From Nocardioides caldifontis (GTDB taxonomy: Bacteria; Actinomycetota; Actinomycetes; Propionibacteriales; Nocardioidaceae): a stretch of DNA of 64,000 nt. Shown here in pieces: positions 1 through 8,019 of this stretch. Location of the stretch: NCBI RefSeq assembly GCF_008087345.1, contig NZ_ML701735.1:1-64000 (forward strand), written 5' to 3'. The first letter of the stretch is position 1. Every line of letters begins with the position of its first letter. The notes beneath the pieces are model-generated. The model was not told the DNA's origin. It did no database searches and saw only the letters and a program-made list of their open reading frames with translations. The translations under genes were made by a program, and so were the position numbers.

Positions 1-1277
1 CGTGATGGTCCTCGAGGATTCTGTGGAAGGTTGACTCGAAGGATCACGCGGTGGCCGCGCTTCGTTCCGACGTACACGCCGGCGACGATCTCGACGACCG
101 CGCTACACCACTATCGGGGACTCAACTGTCGGCCCCCCGCACTTGCGCTTGTCAGGCATCGTTGGATACCAGGGGTGGGATCTGCTTCGCTCGCGTGACG
201 GTGGACGTTGGGGTGAGTCGCCGAAGCGCGTCTCCCAGGCGAGGTGTGCGCGCTCCCCAGCACGGCCCCGTCGTCCGGCGCGATTCCCAGGACGGCGGGG
301 CCGTCGCCCGACCTCCCAGCCGGGCGCGGCCACGGGCGAGGCTCCGCGCCTCACTCCTCCCAACGTCAGGGACGGAGCCTCGCCGTGGACGGGCTCCACG
401 CACCACGAGCAGGAAAGGCACGCCGCGAGCCGCCCAACCGAGACTGGCGGCTACTCATGCGTACGACAACAGCAGCACGGCGGCATCAACGTCGCCGAGA
501 TGCCTTCAGCGCGTCCGTCCGGCGGCGCCGACCAATCAGGTGAGCGGGAGTCACACCGCTCACCGCACCGGCGACGGGCCGTCGCCAAGTCGAGCGGACG
601 ACCAGGAGCCCTGCCGGTCATAGACGACGAGGTTGGGGCTTCTCTGCACTCCGGGACGGATGAGCGCGGCTCCCGCGCCGGGTGGGTGGCGGGTGGCGCA
701 GGAGCCGCCGGGCGGGATGCATCGCCCGAAGTCAGGGTTGCGGCTACCTGACAGTAGAGGGGTCTCGTGTGGTCCAGATCACAACGGCCGCTGTCCGGCC
801 TGACACGAGAAGTCGACACAGCTGGAGCGGAGCCCGCATGCACTCGACCCCAGCGGATACCACCTCGACGCCGGACGCCCGCGGGGGTGACATCCGGTCG
901 CCATCCTCTGCGGATCAAGCAGTCGGACGCCGAGGCTCTGGCGAGCCTCAAGTCCCCTTGCGCAGCATCCGAGACTTGCTGTGAGCCCCGCGGCGCGTCC
1001 CCCGTCGGCGCGGGGCTCGCTCATCGTCCGATGTCGGCCTGGTCGCTGTCGAGTTCCGGGCACGGCCCTTCCGCGCCATCGAGGTCTTGCGGGCCGGGCC
1101 CGTCGTTGCCCGCGGCCCCGTCAGGTTGCTCCTCACGACACCCATTCTCTCCGGAAACCTGCTCGTCAGACGTCTTCGTCCATCTCGCGCACTTCCCGAC
1201 GGACAACGCGTTGCCGCGGCCACCTGCGAGAGCCCCCGCTGCCCTGCGACCGCGTCGCCCTCGTGCCGCCGGGAGTG
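1..1277. other. Stretch without a convincing gene
   Basis: Several overlapping open frames exist on both strands, but their translations are low-complexity, rich in Arg, Pro and Ser, and show no recognisable domain, signal peptide or good ribosome site. The first 34 bases read VMVLEDSVEG-stop in frame 2 and could be the very end of a gene that starts to the left. I see nothing else I can name. The stretch may be a degraded gene remnant or a long intergenic region. Confidence 0.5.
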
Positions 1278-2045
1278 TCAGGCGAGCCTGCAGCCGCTCA
1301 GCTCGACGCCGAGGTCGCCACCGTCGTCGAACTCGCCGATCACCGTCACCGTGTCGCCCTTGTCGACGGAGGACAGCTCCTTCGTCGACATGCCGTAGCA
1401 GTCGACCGTCCAGAGCTCGAAGGTGTCACCGCCGCCGATGCGCAGGATGTACTTCTCGTCGTCGAAGAGCTCGGTGTCGACCTCGTCCACGACGCCGGTC
1501 ACCTCGAGCGTCTTCCCCTTGTACCTCATGTCGCCGGCGAGCTCGTTGTCCTGGAACTCCTGCACGATCTGGTCCGCGCGCACCTTGATGGGCTTGCTCG
1601 GCGGCTTCCTCTCCTGCTTCTTCTCCTCCTTCTCGGGTTCCGGTGCTCGCTCCGGTTCCTCCGCCGTCTCCGACGGTTCCGTCGTCGGTGAGGAGTCGCC
1701 CGCCGGCTCGGACGAACGGGCTTCGGAGGTGCTCCCCGCTGCCGTGTCCGAGGTGGAGTCGTCGGTCGACAACGCCGCACCCACGATGCCCAGTCCGCAC
1801 AGGCCGACGGCGAGGGTGCACGAGGTGATGAACCACCAGCTCGTGTACCAGGGCGTCTTCGGACGTGCACCGGGCGGGCTGACCGGATAGCTCTGCTGCC
1901 CGTGGTGCGCGCCGCCGGCGGCCGCCCACGCCTGCGGCGCAGGGATCCAGCGGTGTCCGTCCCACCACCACCGACCATCCGACGACCACTGCGGCGCGGC
2001 TCCCTGGGGCCGGTTCCCTGGACCGTTCTGCGAAGGCGTGCTCAT
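1278..2045 (-). CDS. DUF2510-type membrane protein with C-terminal OB-fold (tRNA_anti-like) domain
   Basis: About 255 residues. The N-terminus is Pro/Gln rich and holds a Trp-rich DGRWWWDGHRW segment like the DUF2510 (SHOCT-associated) motif found on actinobacterial membrane proteins. One membrane segment follows at about residues 85-110, then a Glu/Pro/Lys linker (about 115-160). The last 100 residues look like the tRNA_anti-like OB-fold, with GKTLEVTGVV and a late Cys. The start at 2045 is preferred over an upstream in-frame codon because a G-rich ribosome site lies 6-12 nt before it. The role is unknown; a membrane-tethered extracytoplasmic OB-fold is the likely layout. Confidence 0.75.
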   Translation of the reverse strand: MSTPSQNGPGNRPQGAAPQWSSDGRWWWDGHRWIPAPQAWAAAGGAHHGQQSYPVSPPGARPKTPWYTSWWFITSCTLAVGLCGLGIVGAALSTDDSTSDTAAGSTSEARSSEPAGDSSPTTEPSETAEEPERAPEPEKEEKKQERKPPSKPIKVRADQIVQEFQDNELAGDMRYKGKTLEVTGVVDEVDTELFDDEKYILRIGGGDTFELWTVDCYGMSTKELSSVDKGDTVTVIGEFDDGGDLGVELSGCRLA

Positions 2046-2241
2046 GGATGACCCCCCCATTCCGCAAGAGCGAGGCACCGACGTCCTGCTGTACCCCAGG
2101 CCCGGCTTCCCCGGCCGGGCTCAGCCGCAAGATAGCAGCGCAGACCGACAGCATTGGTCCCGCGCCACAGGACCGTCTCCCCTGTCCGGGGCCGACCTCC
2201 GTTCCTAGCGTGACCTCATCGGCACGGAGGTCGGGGGGTCC

Positions 2242-3627
2242 ATGCGCTCACTGCACGGAGACACGCGGAGGCAGGCCACGACCGGGGCGCGGGTGCTCGC
2301 GCTCGTCGCCGCGATGGCCGCAGCGCTCGCCGGGATCGGGACCGCGTCACCCGCCGCGGCTGTCGACCCGGACGTGGTGATCACGATCAACCCGACGACC
2401 ACACCGTTGTCGGTCTACTTCGACGTCGACGAGTCATGGCCGCCCCCCGGCACCTCGTTCATCGCCACGACGATGAGCGGGACGATCGAGAGCTGCCCCG
2501 CGGACAGTGGCGTGACCCGTCGGGAGATGTACTTGACGCAGGACGGCCACAGCGCCTGGTGGACGGTCGGCGGCGCCAAGGGCGCCTGGGACTGGGACTG
2601 CTCATGGGGCCCGGACATCTCGATGCAGTTCGCGATGGACCCGGCGCACCCGCTCCACCCCGGACCGGCGACCGCGACGATCGAGCTGTGGGGCGACGAC
2701 CCCGACGAGCCGGTCGCCCGGGTGACCCGGACGGTGACGATCCCGGCCTCCGCCCCCACGGTGCCGACGAAGGTCACGGGAGCGATGACCTCCGGCACCA
2801 GCGCCCGGATCAGCTGGAGCCCGCCGGTCGTCGACGGCGGGCCGACGATCTCCGGTTACCGCGTCGCCCGCGACGGAGGTACGGCGGGCGGCAGCGGGTG
2901 GTCCACCACCGTCCCGGGATCCGCCCGGTCGCACACCTTCAACAACCTGAGGGCCGGCAGCACCTACGCCCTCTCGGTGGCAGCGGTGAACGCCAACGGC
3001 ACCGGCCCGACGACGACGATCACGGTCGAGGCGGGCACGCCGGGCACCCCGACCTCCGTCACCGTCCGCTCGACCGCGGGCGGGACGGCGACGCTGAGCT
3101 GGGCGCCGCCGACCACGACGGGCGGTTCGGCGATCACCGGCTACCGCGTCAGCCGCGACGGCGGCTGGTTCGACAGCGTTCTCCCGTGGGCGACCACGGT
3201 GTCGGCGAGCACCCGTTCCCTGACCTTCCGCAACCTCTCGCCCGGCGAGTACTACACGTTCTCGGTCGCTGCCACGAACCGCACCGGCACCGGGTCGCCG
3301 AGCTCGGTCTCCGCCTTCCCGGTCGCCCCGCCGAGCGCGCCGCGGATCGGCACCGCGTCGGCGGGCACGGCCGGCAGGCCGATCACCGCCACGGTCCGGT
3401 GGAGCCCCACCTCGGGCGGCTCGTCGGTCACCGGGTACGTCGTCCGCGCGCTACGGATCAGCGGCGGGATCGTCGTCGGCACCACCACGGCGACGGTCGG
3501 CCCCGGTGCGACGTCCCACGTCATGACCCTCCCGAGGACCGGCAACTACCGGTTCACCGTCCAGGCCACCAGCCTGGCCGGCTCCAGCCCCCAGTCGGCC
3601 CGCTCGAACCTCGTCGCCGGCCGCTGA
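2242..3627 (+). CDS. Secreted protein with three fibronectin type III domains
   Basis: The 461-residue protein begins with a Sec signal peptide (about residues 1-41, Ala-rich, ending ASPAAA). Residues 42-170 form a domain I do not recognise, with a conserved-looking Cys pair and Trp residues. Three FN3 repeats follow at about 171-262, 265-357 and 360-459, each with the WSPP or WAPP and SGYxV signatures. It ends without a membrane anchor, so it is probably released or loosely wall-bound. GGAGG lies 11 nt before the ATG. FN3 arrays in actinobacteria commonly act as spacers or binding modules on surface proteins; no catalytic domain is visible. Confidence 0.8.
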   Translation: MRSLHGDTRRQATTGARVLALVAAMAAALAGIGTASPAAAVDPDVVITINPTTTPLSVYFDVDESWPPPGTSFIATTMSGTIESCPADSGVTRREMYLTQDGHSAWWTVGGAKGAWDWDCSWGPDISMQFAMDPAHPLHPGPATATIELWGDDPDEPVARVTRTVTIPASAPTVPTKVTGAMTSGTSARISWSPPVVDGGPTISGYRVARDGGTAGGSGWSTTVPGSARSHTFNNLRAGSTYALSVAAVNANGTGPTTTITVEAGTPGTPTSVTVRSTAGGTATLSWAPPTTTGGSAITGYRVSRDGGWFDSVLPWATTVSASTRSLTFRNLSPGEYYTFSVAATNRTGTGSPSSVSAFPVAPPSAPRIGTASAGTAGRPITATVRWSPTSGGSSVTGYVVRALRISGGIVVGTTTATVGPGATSHVMTLPRTGNYRFTVQATSLAGSSPQSARSNLVAGR

Positions 3628-3682
3628 CCCGCACCTCCGCGGGACGTAGGTCACGAAAAGTCAACGAGGCGCGCCGAAAAAA

Positions 3683-3693
3683 TGGTTGAACCA
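3683..3693. promoter_or_regulatory. Short palindrome upstream of the small Cys protein
   Basis: TGGTT-G-AACCA is a perfect inverted repeat in the AT-richer gap before the gene at 3749. It is placed where an operator or promoter element would be expected, but it is short and matches no regulator I can name. Confidence 0.25.
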
Positions 3694-3748
3694 ACCACAA
3701 GTGGGGTAGACCAGGCAGCGGTGGGGTTGGACGGATTGGAGGATCCGG

Positions 3749-4033
3749 ATGACCCAGCAGGACAGCGTGACGGAAATATGCGTGGCCGTGTCGGCCTCGC
3801 CGTTCAACCGGATCCATCTTGCCGCCCCGGGGGGAGCGACGCCAGGCGGGACCGCTCTCTGTGGTGCCCGCATCCGCGGCAGCGAACGCGTACGCCGCTT
3901 CCTGGTCGCCGGGTGCGCCGACTGCGCCCGCGAAGCCGTGGCCAGCGGGGTCCTGGCGGCAGCCGACCGCACGGGAGCAGTCAGCCTCGGCCGGTTCACC
4001 TCGGTGGCGTGGCAGGGCGGTCCGGTCGACTGA
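3749..4033 (+). CDS. Small hypothetical Cys-containing protein
   Basis: A 94-residue protein with a Cys cluster (CG at about residue 38 and CADC at about 56-59), which could bind a metal, as in small actinobacterial zinc-binding proteins. A GGAGG ribosome site lies 7 nt before the ATG, which supports a real gene. It stops 3 bp before the convergent nuclease gene ends. I do not recognise the family. Confidence 0.6.
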   Translation: MTQQDSVTEICVAVSASPFNRIHLAAPGGATPGGTALCGARIRGSERVRRFLVAGCADCAREAVASGVLAAADRTGAVSLGRFTSVAWQGGPVD

Positions 4034-4036
4034 GTC

Positions 4037-4831
4037 CTACTCGCACGCCCATCCGTCGCCGTCGGCGTCGAGCCCGTGGAGGTCGTCACCGGTCACCCTG
4101 ACCGGTCCGCCGACGTCGCCGCAGTCCACGTCTGGAGGGTACGGCGGCACGCAGGGGTCGTACCCGGGCGCGCACCGGCCCCCGCCGGACCGAGGTGGCG
4201 CGTCCAGCAGCCCGCGCGGCTGGCGGCAGCCGAGGTCGGGCGAGCGTCGGTCCACCCGGACGTACCTCGGCTCCCGCGGGTGGAACCCGTAGCCGTCGCG
4301 CGAGTCGTAACGCGCCACCGCCAGCCCGCGCCGGAGGAGCACCAGCCCGGCGTCCACACCGTCCACGTCGACGTACCGCAGCAGCCGGCCGTACCGGTCG
4401 CGGTCCTCGTCGGTCCGGCCGAGCGTCACCCGCTTCCCCACCACGAGCCGGGAGAGCACCCGCGACGCCCGGTCGTGGCCGCAGTCCCCTGCCTCCGGGG
4501 TGTCGATGCCCGCGAGCCGGACCCGTCGGCCGTCGGCGAGGTCGAGGGTGTCGCCGTCGACGACGTGCACGACGAGGACGGTGCGCTGCGGCTTCTGGGG
4601 CCGTTCGGGCTTCCGGGGCCGCTCCTCCGGTCGCTCCGGTCGCTCCGGTCGCTCCGGTCGCTCCGGTCGCTCACGGCGCGGCCGCTGCCGCGGTTGCCGC
4701 GTCGGCTCGGTCTCGGCGGTGACCTCCCGCTCGGAGGACCGCCCGGCGCGCGGCTCGTCGGTGACCGGGGTGCACCCTACGAGGGCGACGGCGACCACCA
4801 GCAGAAGGACGGCGCGCAGCCGGGAGCTCAC
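4037..4831 (-). CDS. Thermonuclease-like lipoprotein with excalibur domain
   Basis: The 264-residue protein begins with a lipoprotein signal (LVVAVALVGC, lipobox Cys at residue 20), so the mature protein should be anchored outside the membrane. A charged Arg/Pro/Glu linker (about 35-85) leads to a staphylococcal-nuclease domain (about 88-205) with VVDGDTL, RLAGIDTPE and YGRLLRYV, the usual catalytic and Ca-binding segments. The C-terminus ends in a DxDxDGxxCE excalibur motif with paired Cys. The GTG start overlaps the stop of the DUF3263 gene as GTGA, so translation is probably coupled. It likely degrades extracellular nucleic acid. Confidence 0.85.
   Translation of the reverse strand: MSSRLRAVLLLVVAVALVGCTPVTDEPRAGRSSEREVTAETEPTRQPRQRPRRERPERPERPERPERPEERPRKPERPQKPQRTVLVVHVVDGDTLDLADGRRVRLAGIDTPEAGDCGHDRASRVLSRLVVGKRVTLGRTDEDRDRYGRLLRYVDVDGVDAGLVLLRRGLAVARYDSRDGYGFHPREPRYVRVDRRSPDLGCRQPRGLLDAPPRSGGGRCAPGYDPCVPPYPPDVDCGDVGGPVRVTGDDLHGLDADGDGWACE
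4625..4669. repeat. Five 9-bp tandem repeats inside the nuclease linker
   Basis: The unit CTCCGGTCG occurs five times in a row. On the coding strand it gives the repeated tripeptide Glu-Arg-Pro in the linker between the lipid anchor and the nuclease domain. Because the unit is a multiple of three, copy changes would only lengthen or shorten the tether. Confidence 0.9.
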
Positions 4832-5100
4832 CTCGCCGCGCGACGTCCGACGCCGGCACCCCGACGCGCGTTGCGCAGCCTGCGAAGCCGCTTGACCAGC
4901 AGCGGGTCGTGCTCGAGGGCCTCGGGCCGGTCGAGCAGCGCGTTGAGGAACGGGTGGTACTCCCCCATCGTCATCCCGACCTGCTCGCGGACCGCCTCGT
5001 CCTTGGTCGGGGCGTGCTTCCACCAGCCCCGCTCGAGCTCCAGCACCCTGCGCTCGCGGTCGCTGAGGCCGCCGCGGTCCCCCTGCGTCATGCCGTGCAT
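4828..5100 (-). CDS. DUF3263 family protein
   Basis: A protein of about 90 residues that matches the actinobacterial DUF3263 family: LSDRERRVLELERGWW at the start, then a helical segment with PFLNALLDRPEAL, and a basic end (KRLRRLRNARR). The family resembles small helix-turn-helix or sigma-like domains, but no function is established. The start at 5100 is chosen because a CACAAT hexamer lies 7 nt upstream, the same layout as two other genes in this window; starts at 5109 and 5091 are possible. It overlaps the nuclease start by 4 nt. Confidence 0.7.
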   Translation of the reverse strand: MHGMTQGDRGGLSDRERRVLELERGWWKHAPTKDEAVREQVGMTMGEYHPFLNALLDRPEALEHDPLLVKRLRRLRNARRGAGVGRRAAR

Positions 5101-5107
5101 CGGTCCC

Positions 5108-5113
5108 ATTGTG
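5108..5113 (-). promoter_or_regulatory. Putative -10 element, leaderless type, for the DUF3263 gene
   Basis: CACAAT on the minus strand is followed by 7 nt and an ATG. The same hexamer and spacing occur before the genes at 34172 and 60561. Confidence 0.4.
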
Positions 5114-5142
5114 CGAGGCGTCCCCGGACCCGGCCAAATCAA

Positions 5143-5200
5143 CGGTGCCGGTCAGCGCGGTGCCGGTCAGCGCGGTGCCGGTCAGCGCGGTGCCGGTCAG
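5143..5200. repeat. 15-bp tandem repeat carrying repeated in-frame stops
   Basis: CGGTGCCGGTCAGCG is repeated almost four times (three full units plus 13 bases). On the minus strand each unit carries a TGA in the reading frame of the deaminase, at 5199, 5184, 5169 and 5154. The deaminase therefore ends in four in-frame stops spaced 15 bp apart. Confidence 0.9.
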
Positions 5201-6216
5201 AGCAGGACCTCGTGGACATAGGCGTCGATCTCGCCGATCAACGCGTCCTTGCCGGGCCGGTCGAGGAACGACGCCTCCACCGCGGCCCGGGCGAGCCCCG
5301 CGATCCCTTGTTCGTCCAGGTCGAGCAGGGTCGCGGCGATGTCGTACTCGCGGTTCAGGTCGGTGCCGAACATCGGCGGGTCGTCGCTGTTGACCGTCAC
5401 GAGCGCCCCAGCCGCGTACATCTCCTTGATCGGGTGCTCGTCCAAGGTCGCCACCGCCCGGGTGGCGATGTTCGACGTCGGGCACACCTCGAGCGGGATC
5501 CGGTTCTCGACCAGGTGGGCGAGCAGGGCCGGGTCCTGGGTCGAGGAGGTGCCGTGACCGATGCGCTCGGCACCGAGCTCGCGGATGGCGTCCCAGACGG
5601 TCTCCGGACCGGTCGTCTCGCCGGCGTGCGGGACCGAGTGGAGGCCGGCTGCCCGCGCCGCGTCGAACGCGGGCTTGAACTGCGGGCGCTCCACCCCGAT
5701 CTCGGGGCCGCCGAGCCCGAAGCCGACGAGGGTGGGCGGCGAGACGGGGAGGTACTCGACGGTGGCGGTGGCCGCCTCGACACCGAACTCGCCGGGCACG
5801 TCGTAGATCCAGTGCAGCCGCACGCCGTGGTCACGCTCGGCAGCCACCCGGGCGTCCTCGATCGCCTCGACGAACGCCTCGATCGGCACCCCGGCCATCA
5901 CGTTCGTGTACGGCGTGCAGGTCAGCTCGGCGTACCGGATGTTCTGCGCCGCCATGTCCGCGGCCACCTCGTAGGTGAGCATCCGGACGTCCTCGGGGGT
6001 CCGCACCAGGTCGACGACCGCGAGGTAGACCTCGATGAAGTGCGCGAAGTCGCGGAAGGTGAAGAACGCCCGCAACGCGTCGAGGTCCGACGGCACCGTG
6101 CCCGGGTGCCGCTCCGCGAGGGCCGCCACGATGCGCGGCGAGGCCGAGCCCACGTGGTGCACGTGGAGCTCGGCCTTCGGCAGCCCTGCGATGAAGTTGG
6201 TGTACGGCGACGTCAT
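5197..6216 (-). CDS. add: Adenosine deaminase-family enzyme
   Basis: The 339-residue protein is a full-length member of the adenosine/aminodeoxyfutalosine deaminase family. It carries the metal-binding HVH (KAELHVHHVG, about residues 14-23), PHAGET with the metal His and catalytic Glu (about 207-212), the GHGTSS His, and the NSDDPPMF motif (about 289-296). It should hydrolyse the 6-amino group of adenosine or a related nucleoside with zinc, in the cytoplasm. The HVHHVGSASP variant is common in actinobacteria; aminodeoxyfutalosine deaminase of the menaquinone pathway is a real alternative because the families cannot be separated by motif alone. Confidence 0.85.
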   Translation of the reverse strand: MTSPYTNFIAGLPKAELHVHHVGSASPRIVAALAERHPGTVPSDLDALRAFFTFRDFAHFIEVYLAVVDLVRTPEDVRMLTYEVAADMAAQNIRYAELTCTPYTNVMAGVPIEAFVEAIEDARVAAERDHGVRLHWIYDVPGEFGVEAATATVEYLPVSPPTLVGFGLGGPEIGVERPQFKPAFDAARAAGLHSVPHAGETTGPETVWDAIRELGAERIGHGTSSTQDPALLAHLVENRIPLEVCPTSNIATRAVATLDEHPIKEMYAAGALVTVNSDDPPMFGTDLNREYDIAATLLDLDEQGIAGLARAAVEASFLDRPGKDALIGEIDAYVHEVLL

Positions 6217-6240
6217 GCCGCCCAGTGTCGCGGAACCGGG

Positions 6241-6654
6241 TCAGGCGACCTTGAAGGCGCGGCGGGCCACGCCCTTGCTGTAGTGGGCGTCTCCGGAGTA
6301 GCGGACGACGAGCTTGTGCTTGCCCTTGGTGAGCTTCGGCAGCGTCACCGTGGCGCGGCCGCCGACGAGCTTGGCGGACTTGCGGACGACGACCTTCTTG
6401 CCCTTCTTCACCACGACCTTGAACTGGCCCTGCGGCAGCCCGGCCTTCCGCTCCACGCGGGCGACGAGCTCACCACCGGCCTTGCGCGTCGGCGCGACGA
6501 AGTACGGGATGTCCACCTTGGCGGCGGTCGCCTGCTGCGCGACCGCGGACGCCGGAGCGACCGGGGCGGCCTGGGCGGCGGGCATCGAGACGACGCCGAC
6601 CGTGAGGGCGGCGGAGAGCACGGCCGTCGCGGCACGACGGGTGAGGGTGAGCAT
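6241..6654 (-). CDS. Small secreted Ig-like (Big_3-type) protein
   Basis: A 137-residue protein with a Sec signal peptide (about 1-29, ending PAAQAA) and one Lys-rich Ig-like domain (about 45-137) of the type with KKGKK, ATVTLPKLTKGKHKLVVRY and SGDAHY. The same domain type forms the C-terminal end of the HtaA protein encoded just upstream, so this gene looks like a free-standing copy of that module. GGAAGG lies about 12 nt before the ATG. Its place at the end of the heme locus suggests a surface role, but no heme ligand is evident. Confidence 0.75.
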   Translation of the reverse strand: MLTLTRRAATAVLSAALTVGVVSMPAAQAAPVAPASAVAQQATAAKVDIPYFVAPTRKAGGELVARVERKAGLPQGQFKVVVKKGKKVVVRKSAKLVGGRATVTLPKLTKGKHKLVVRYSGDAHYSKGVARRAFKVA

Positions 6655-6773
6655 CGAGGTCAGCGCCTTCCTTCGAGTTCGGTCGCTCCTGGGATCGGCC
6701 GCCGCGGGGGTGCACTTGAGCACGACCCCGCGGCGGTCCAGACCAGCCCCTACCGGCTCAGCGTGCTGTCGGT

Positions 6774-7904
6774 TCACTTCACATTGAAGCGCTTCTTCGT
6801 GGAGCCCTTGAGGTGGCCGGCGTCGCCGAGGTACTTCGCGGTCAGCACGTAGGTGCCCTTCTTCAGCTTCGGCAGCACCACGGAGACGCGCCCCTTGGCG
6901 AGGTGGCCGCGCTTGGTCGCGACAGACTTCTTGCCCTTCTTCAGCACGACCTTGACGGCGCCCTTCGGCTCGCCGGTGAACGGCGAGGAGACCCGGACGG
7001 CGACCGAGCCCTTCTTCCCGGGCTTCGGCTTCACCAGCTTGTTCACCGCGACGGTGGCGCCCCGCTTGACCGCCTTGCCGAAGGAGACGTCGAACGGCAG
7101 TGGCGGCTTGGCGTCCTGCATGCCGGCGCAGCCGGTGCTGTAGAAGTGCGCCTGCAGCGAGGCCGGCATCTCCTTGACGAACGCCGCGGGCCACGAGCCC
7201 CACCAGCCGGTCGCGCCGCCCGCCGCCGAGCAGCTGGTCGTCTGGCCGTCGATCCCGGCCGTCACGCCCTGGTAGTCGGGGGTCACCCGGAAGCCCCGCG
7301 CGGTGAAGCCGCTCAGGTCACCGGCTCCGAAGGTCATCAGCACGACGCGGCCGAGGTCCTTCGCCGGGACGGTGCCTCCGTCGCGGTCCTCGCCGGCGGA
7401 GGTCTGCACCCGCATCGTGACGTTGCCGGAGCCGTTCTTGCGGACGGTGAGCACCGGGTCGGTGTAGGTCTCGCTGGGCACGCCGAACATCGCCGGGTAC
7501 GCCGCGACCGTGTAGCTGCCCTCCCAGGTCAGCGTGGTGGCGCCGGTGGCCGGGTCGACCGTGCCCTCGCCACCGGTGAACTTGACCGCGGTGACGTCGG
7601 TGACGTCGGCCGGCAGCGACGTCGCCGGGGTCGGGGCGACCTTGTACTCGGTCTGCGTGGCACCAGGAAGCACGTGGGCGTCACCGGTCGCGCCATTGAT
7701 CGTCCAGGGGGCGAGTGTGCCCTTCTGCGCGTAGCCGCTGATCCCCCAGGTGAACGTCGCGCCGTCGACCCTGGTGGTGGCGGCCTGGGCGGTGGTGGGG
7801 GCGGCGGCGAGCACGCCGGCACCCAGCGCGGAGGCCGCGAGCAGCGCCGCGCCCCTCCGGGCGCGGTGGCTGGTGGATCGAGAATCGAACCCAGTGGTGG
7901 GCAT
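6774..7904 (-). CDS. Secreted HtaA-domain protein with C-terminal Ig-like domain
   Basis: The protein has 376 residues from the start chosen at 7904. A signal peptide (about 1-43, ending TAQA) is followed by an HtaA domain (about 45-240, opening with FTWGISGYAQ and with TDVTAVKFTGGEG in the middle). HtaA domains bind heme at the cell surface in Corynebacterium. Residues 280-376 form a basic Ig-like domain. There is no C-terminal membrane segment, so the protein is probably released or held through the basic domain. The gene lies 115 bp downstream of the second HtaA gene and no separate iron box is visible, so it may be read from the same transcript. Confidence 0.85.
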   Translation of the reverse strand: MPTTGFDSRSTSHRARRGAALLAASALGAGVLAAAPTTAQAATTRVDGATFTWGISGYAQKGTLAPWTINGATGDAHVLPGATQTEYKVAPTPATSLPADVTDVTAVKFTGGEGTVDPATGATTLTWEGSYTVAAYPAMFGVPSETYTDPVLTVRKNGSGNVTMRVQTSAGEDRDGGTVPAKDLGRVVLMTFGAGDLSGFTARGFRVTPDYQGVTAGIDGQTTSCSAAGGATGWWGSWPAAFVKEMPASLQAHFYSTGCAGMQDAKPPLPFDVSFGKAVKRGATVAVNKLVKPKPGKKGSVAVRVSSPFTGEPKGAVKVVLKKGKKSVATKRGHLAKGRVSVVLPKLKKGTYVLTAKYLGDAGHLKGSTKKRFNVK

Positions 7905-8019
7905 GGTCGTCCTTTCGTCGGAGCCGCCCCGGAGCGGGGTCGGCAGGGCAGGCGGACCCACCGGACGTGGGCTCGCGCGGTTGGTGCGGGTGCGAAGGGG
8001 TGGCTCGGGCGCGGCCGGC

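Noticed and set aside
731-752. Inverted repeat GTCAGG/CCTGAC with a 10-nt loop
   Set aside because: Only 6 bp of perfect stem, no T tail and no gene beside it; expected by chance in GC-rich sequence.
451-951. A 166-codon minus-strand frame in the left region
   Set aside because: No ribosome site, no domain, and Arg/Ser/Pro-rich composition; I could not support it as a gene.
4625-4669. 9-bp repeat considered as a regulatory array
   Set aside because: It lies inside the nuclease coding region and encodes a regular Glu-Arg-Pro linker, which explains it.
5143-5200. Tandem repeat considered as a CRISPR array
   Set aside because: The units are 15 bp with no spacers between them, and no cas genes are present.
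4909-6852. A 647-codon plus-strand frame
   Set aside because: It is antisense to the deaminase and the Ig-like protein genes, both of which have clear motifs.
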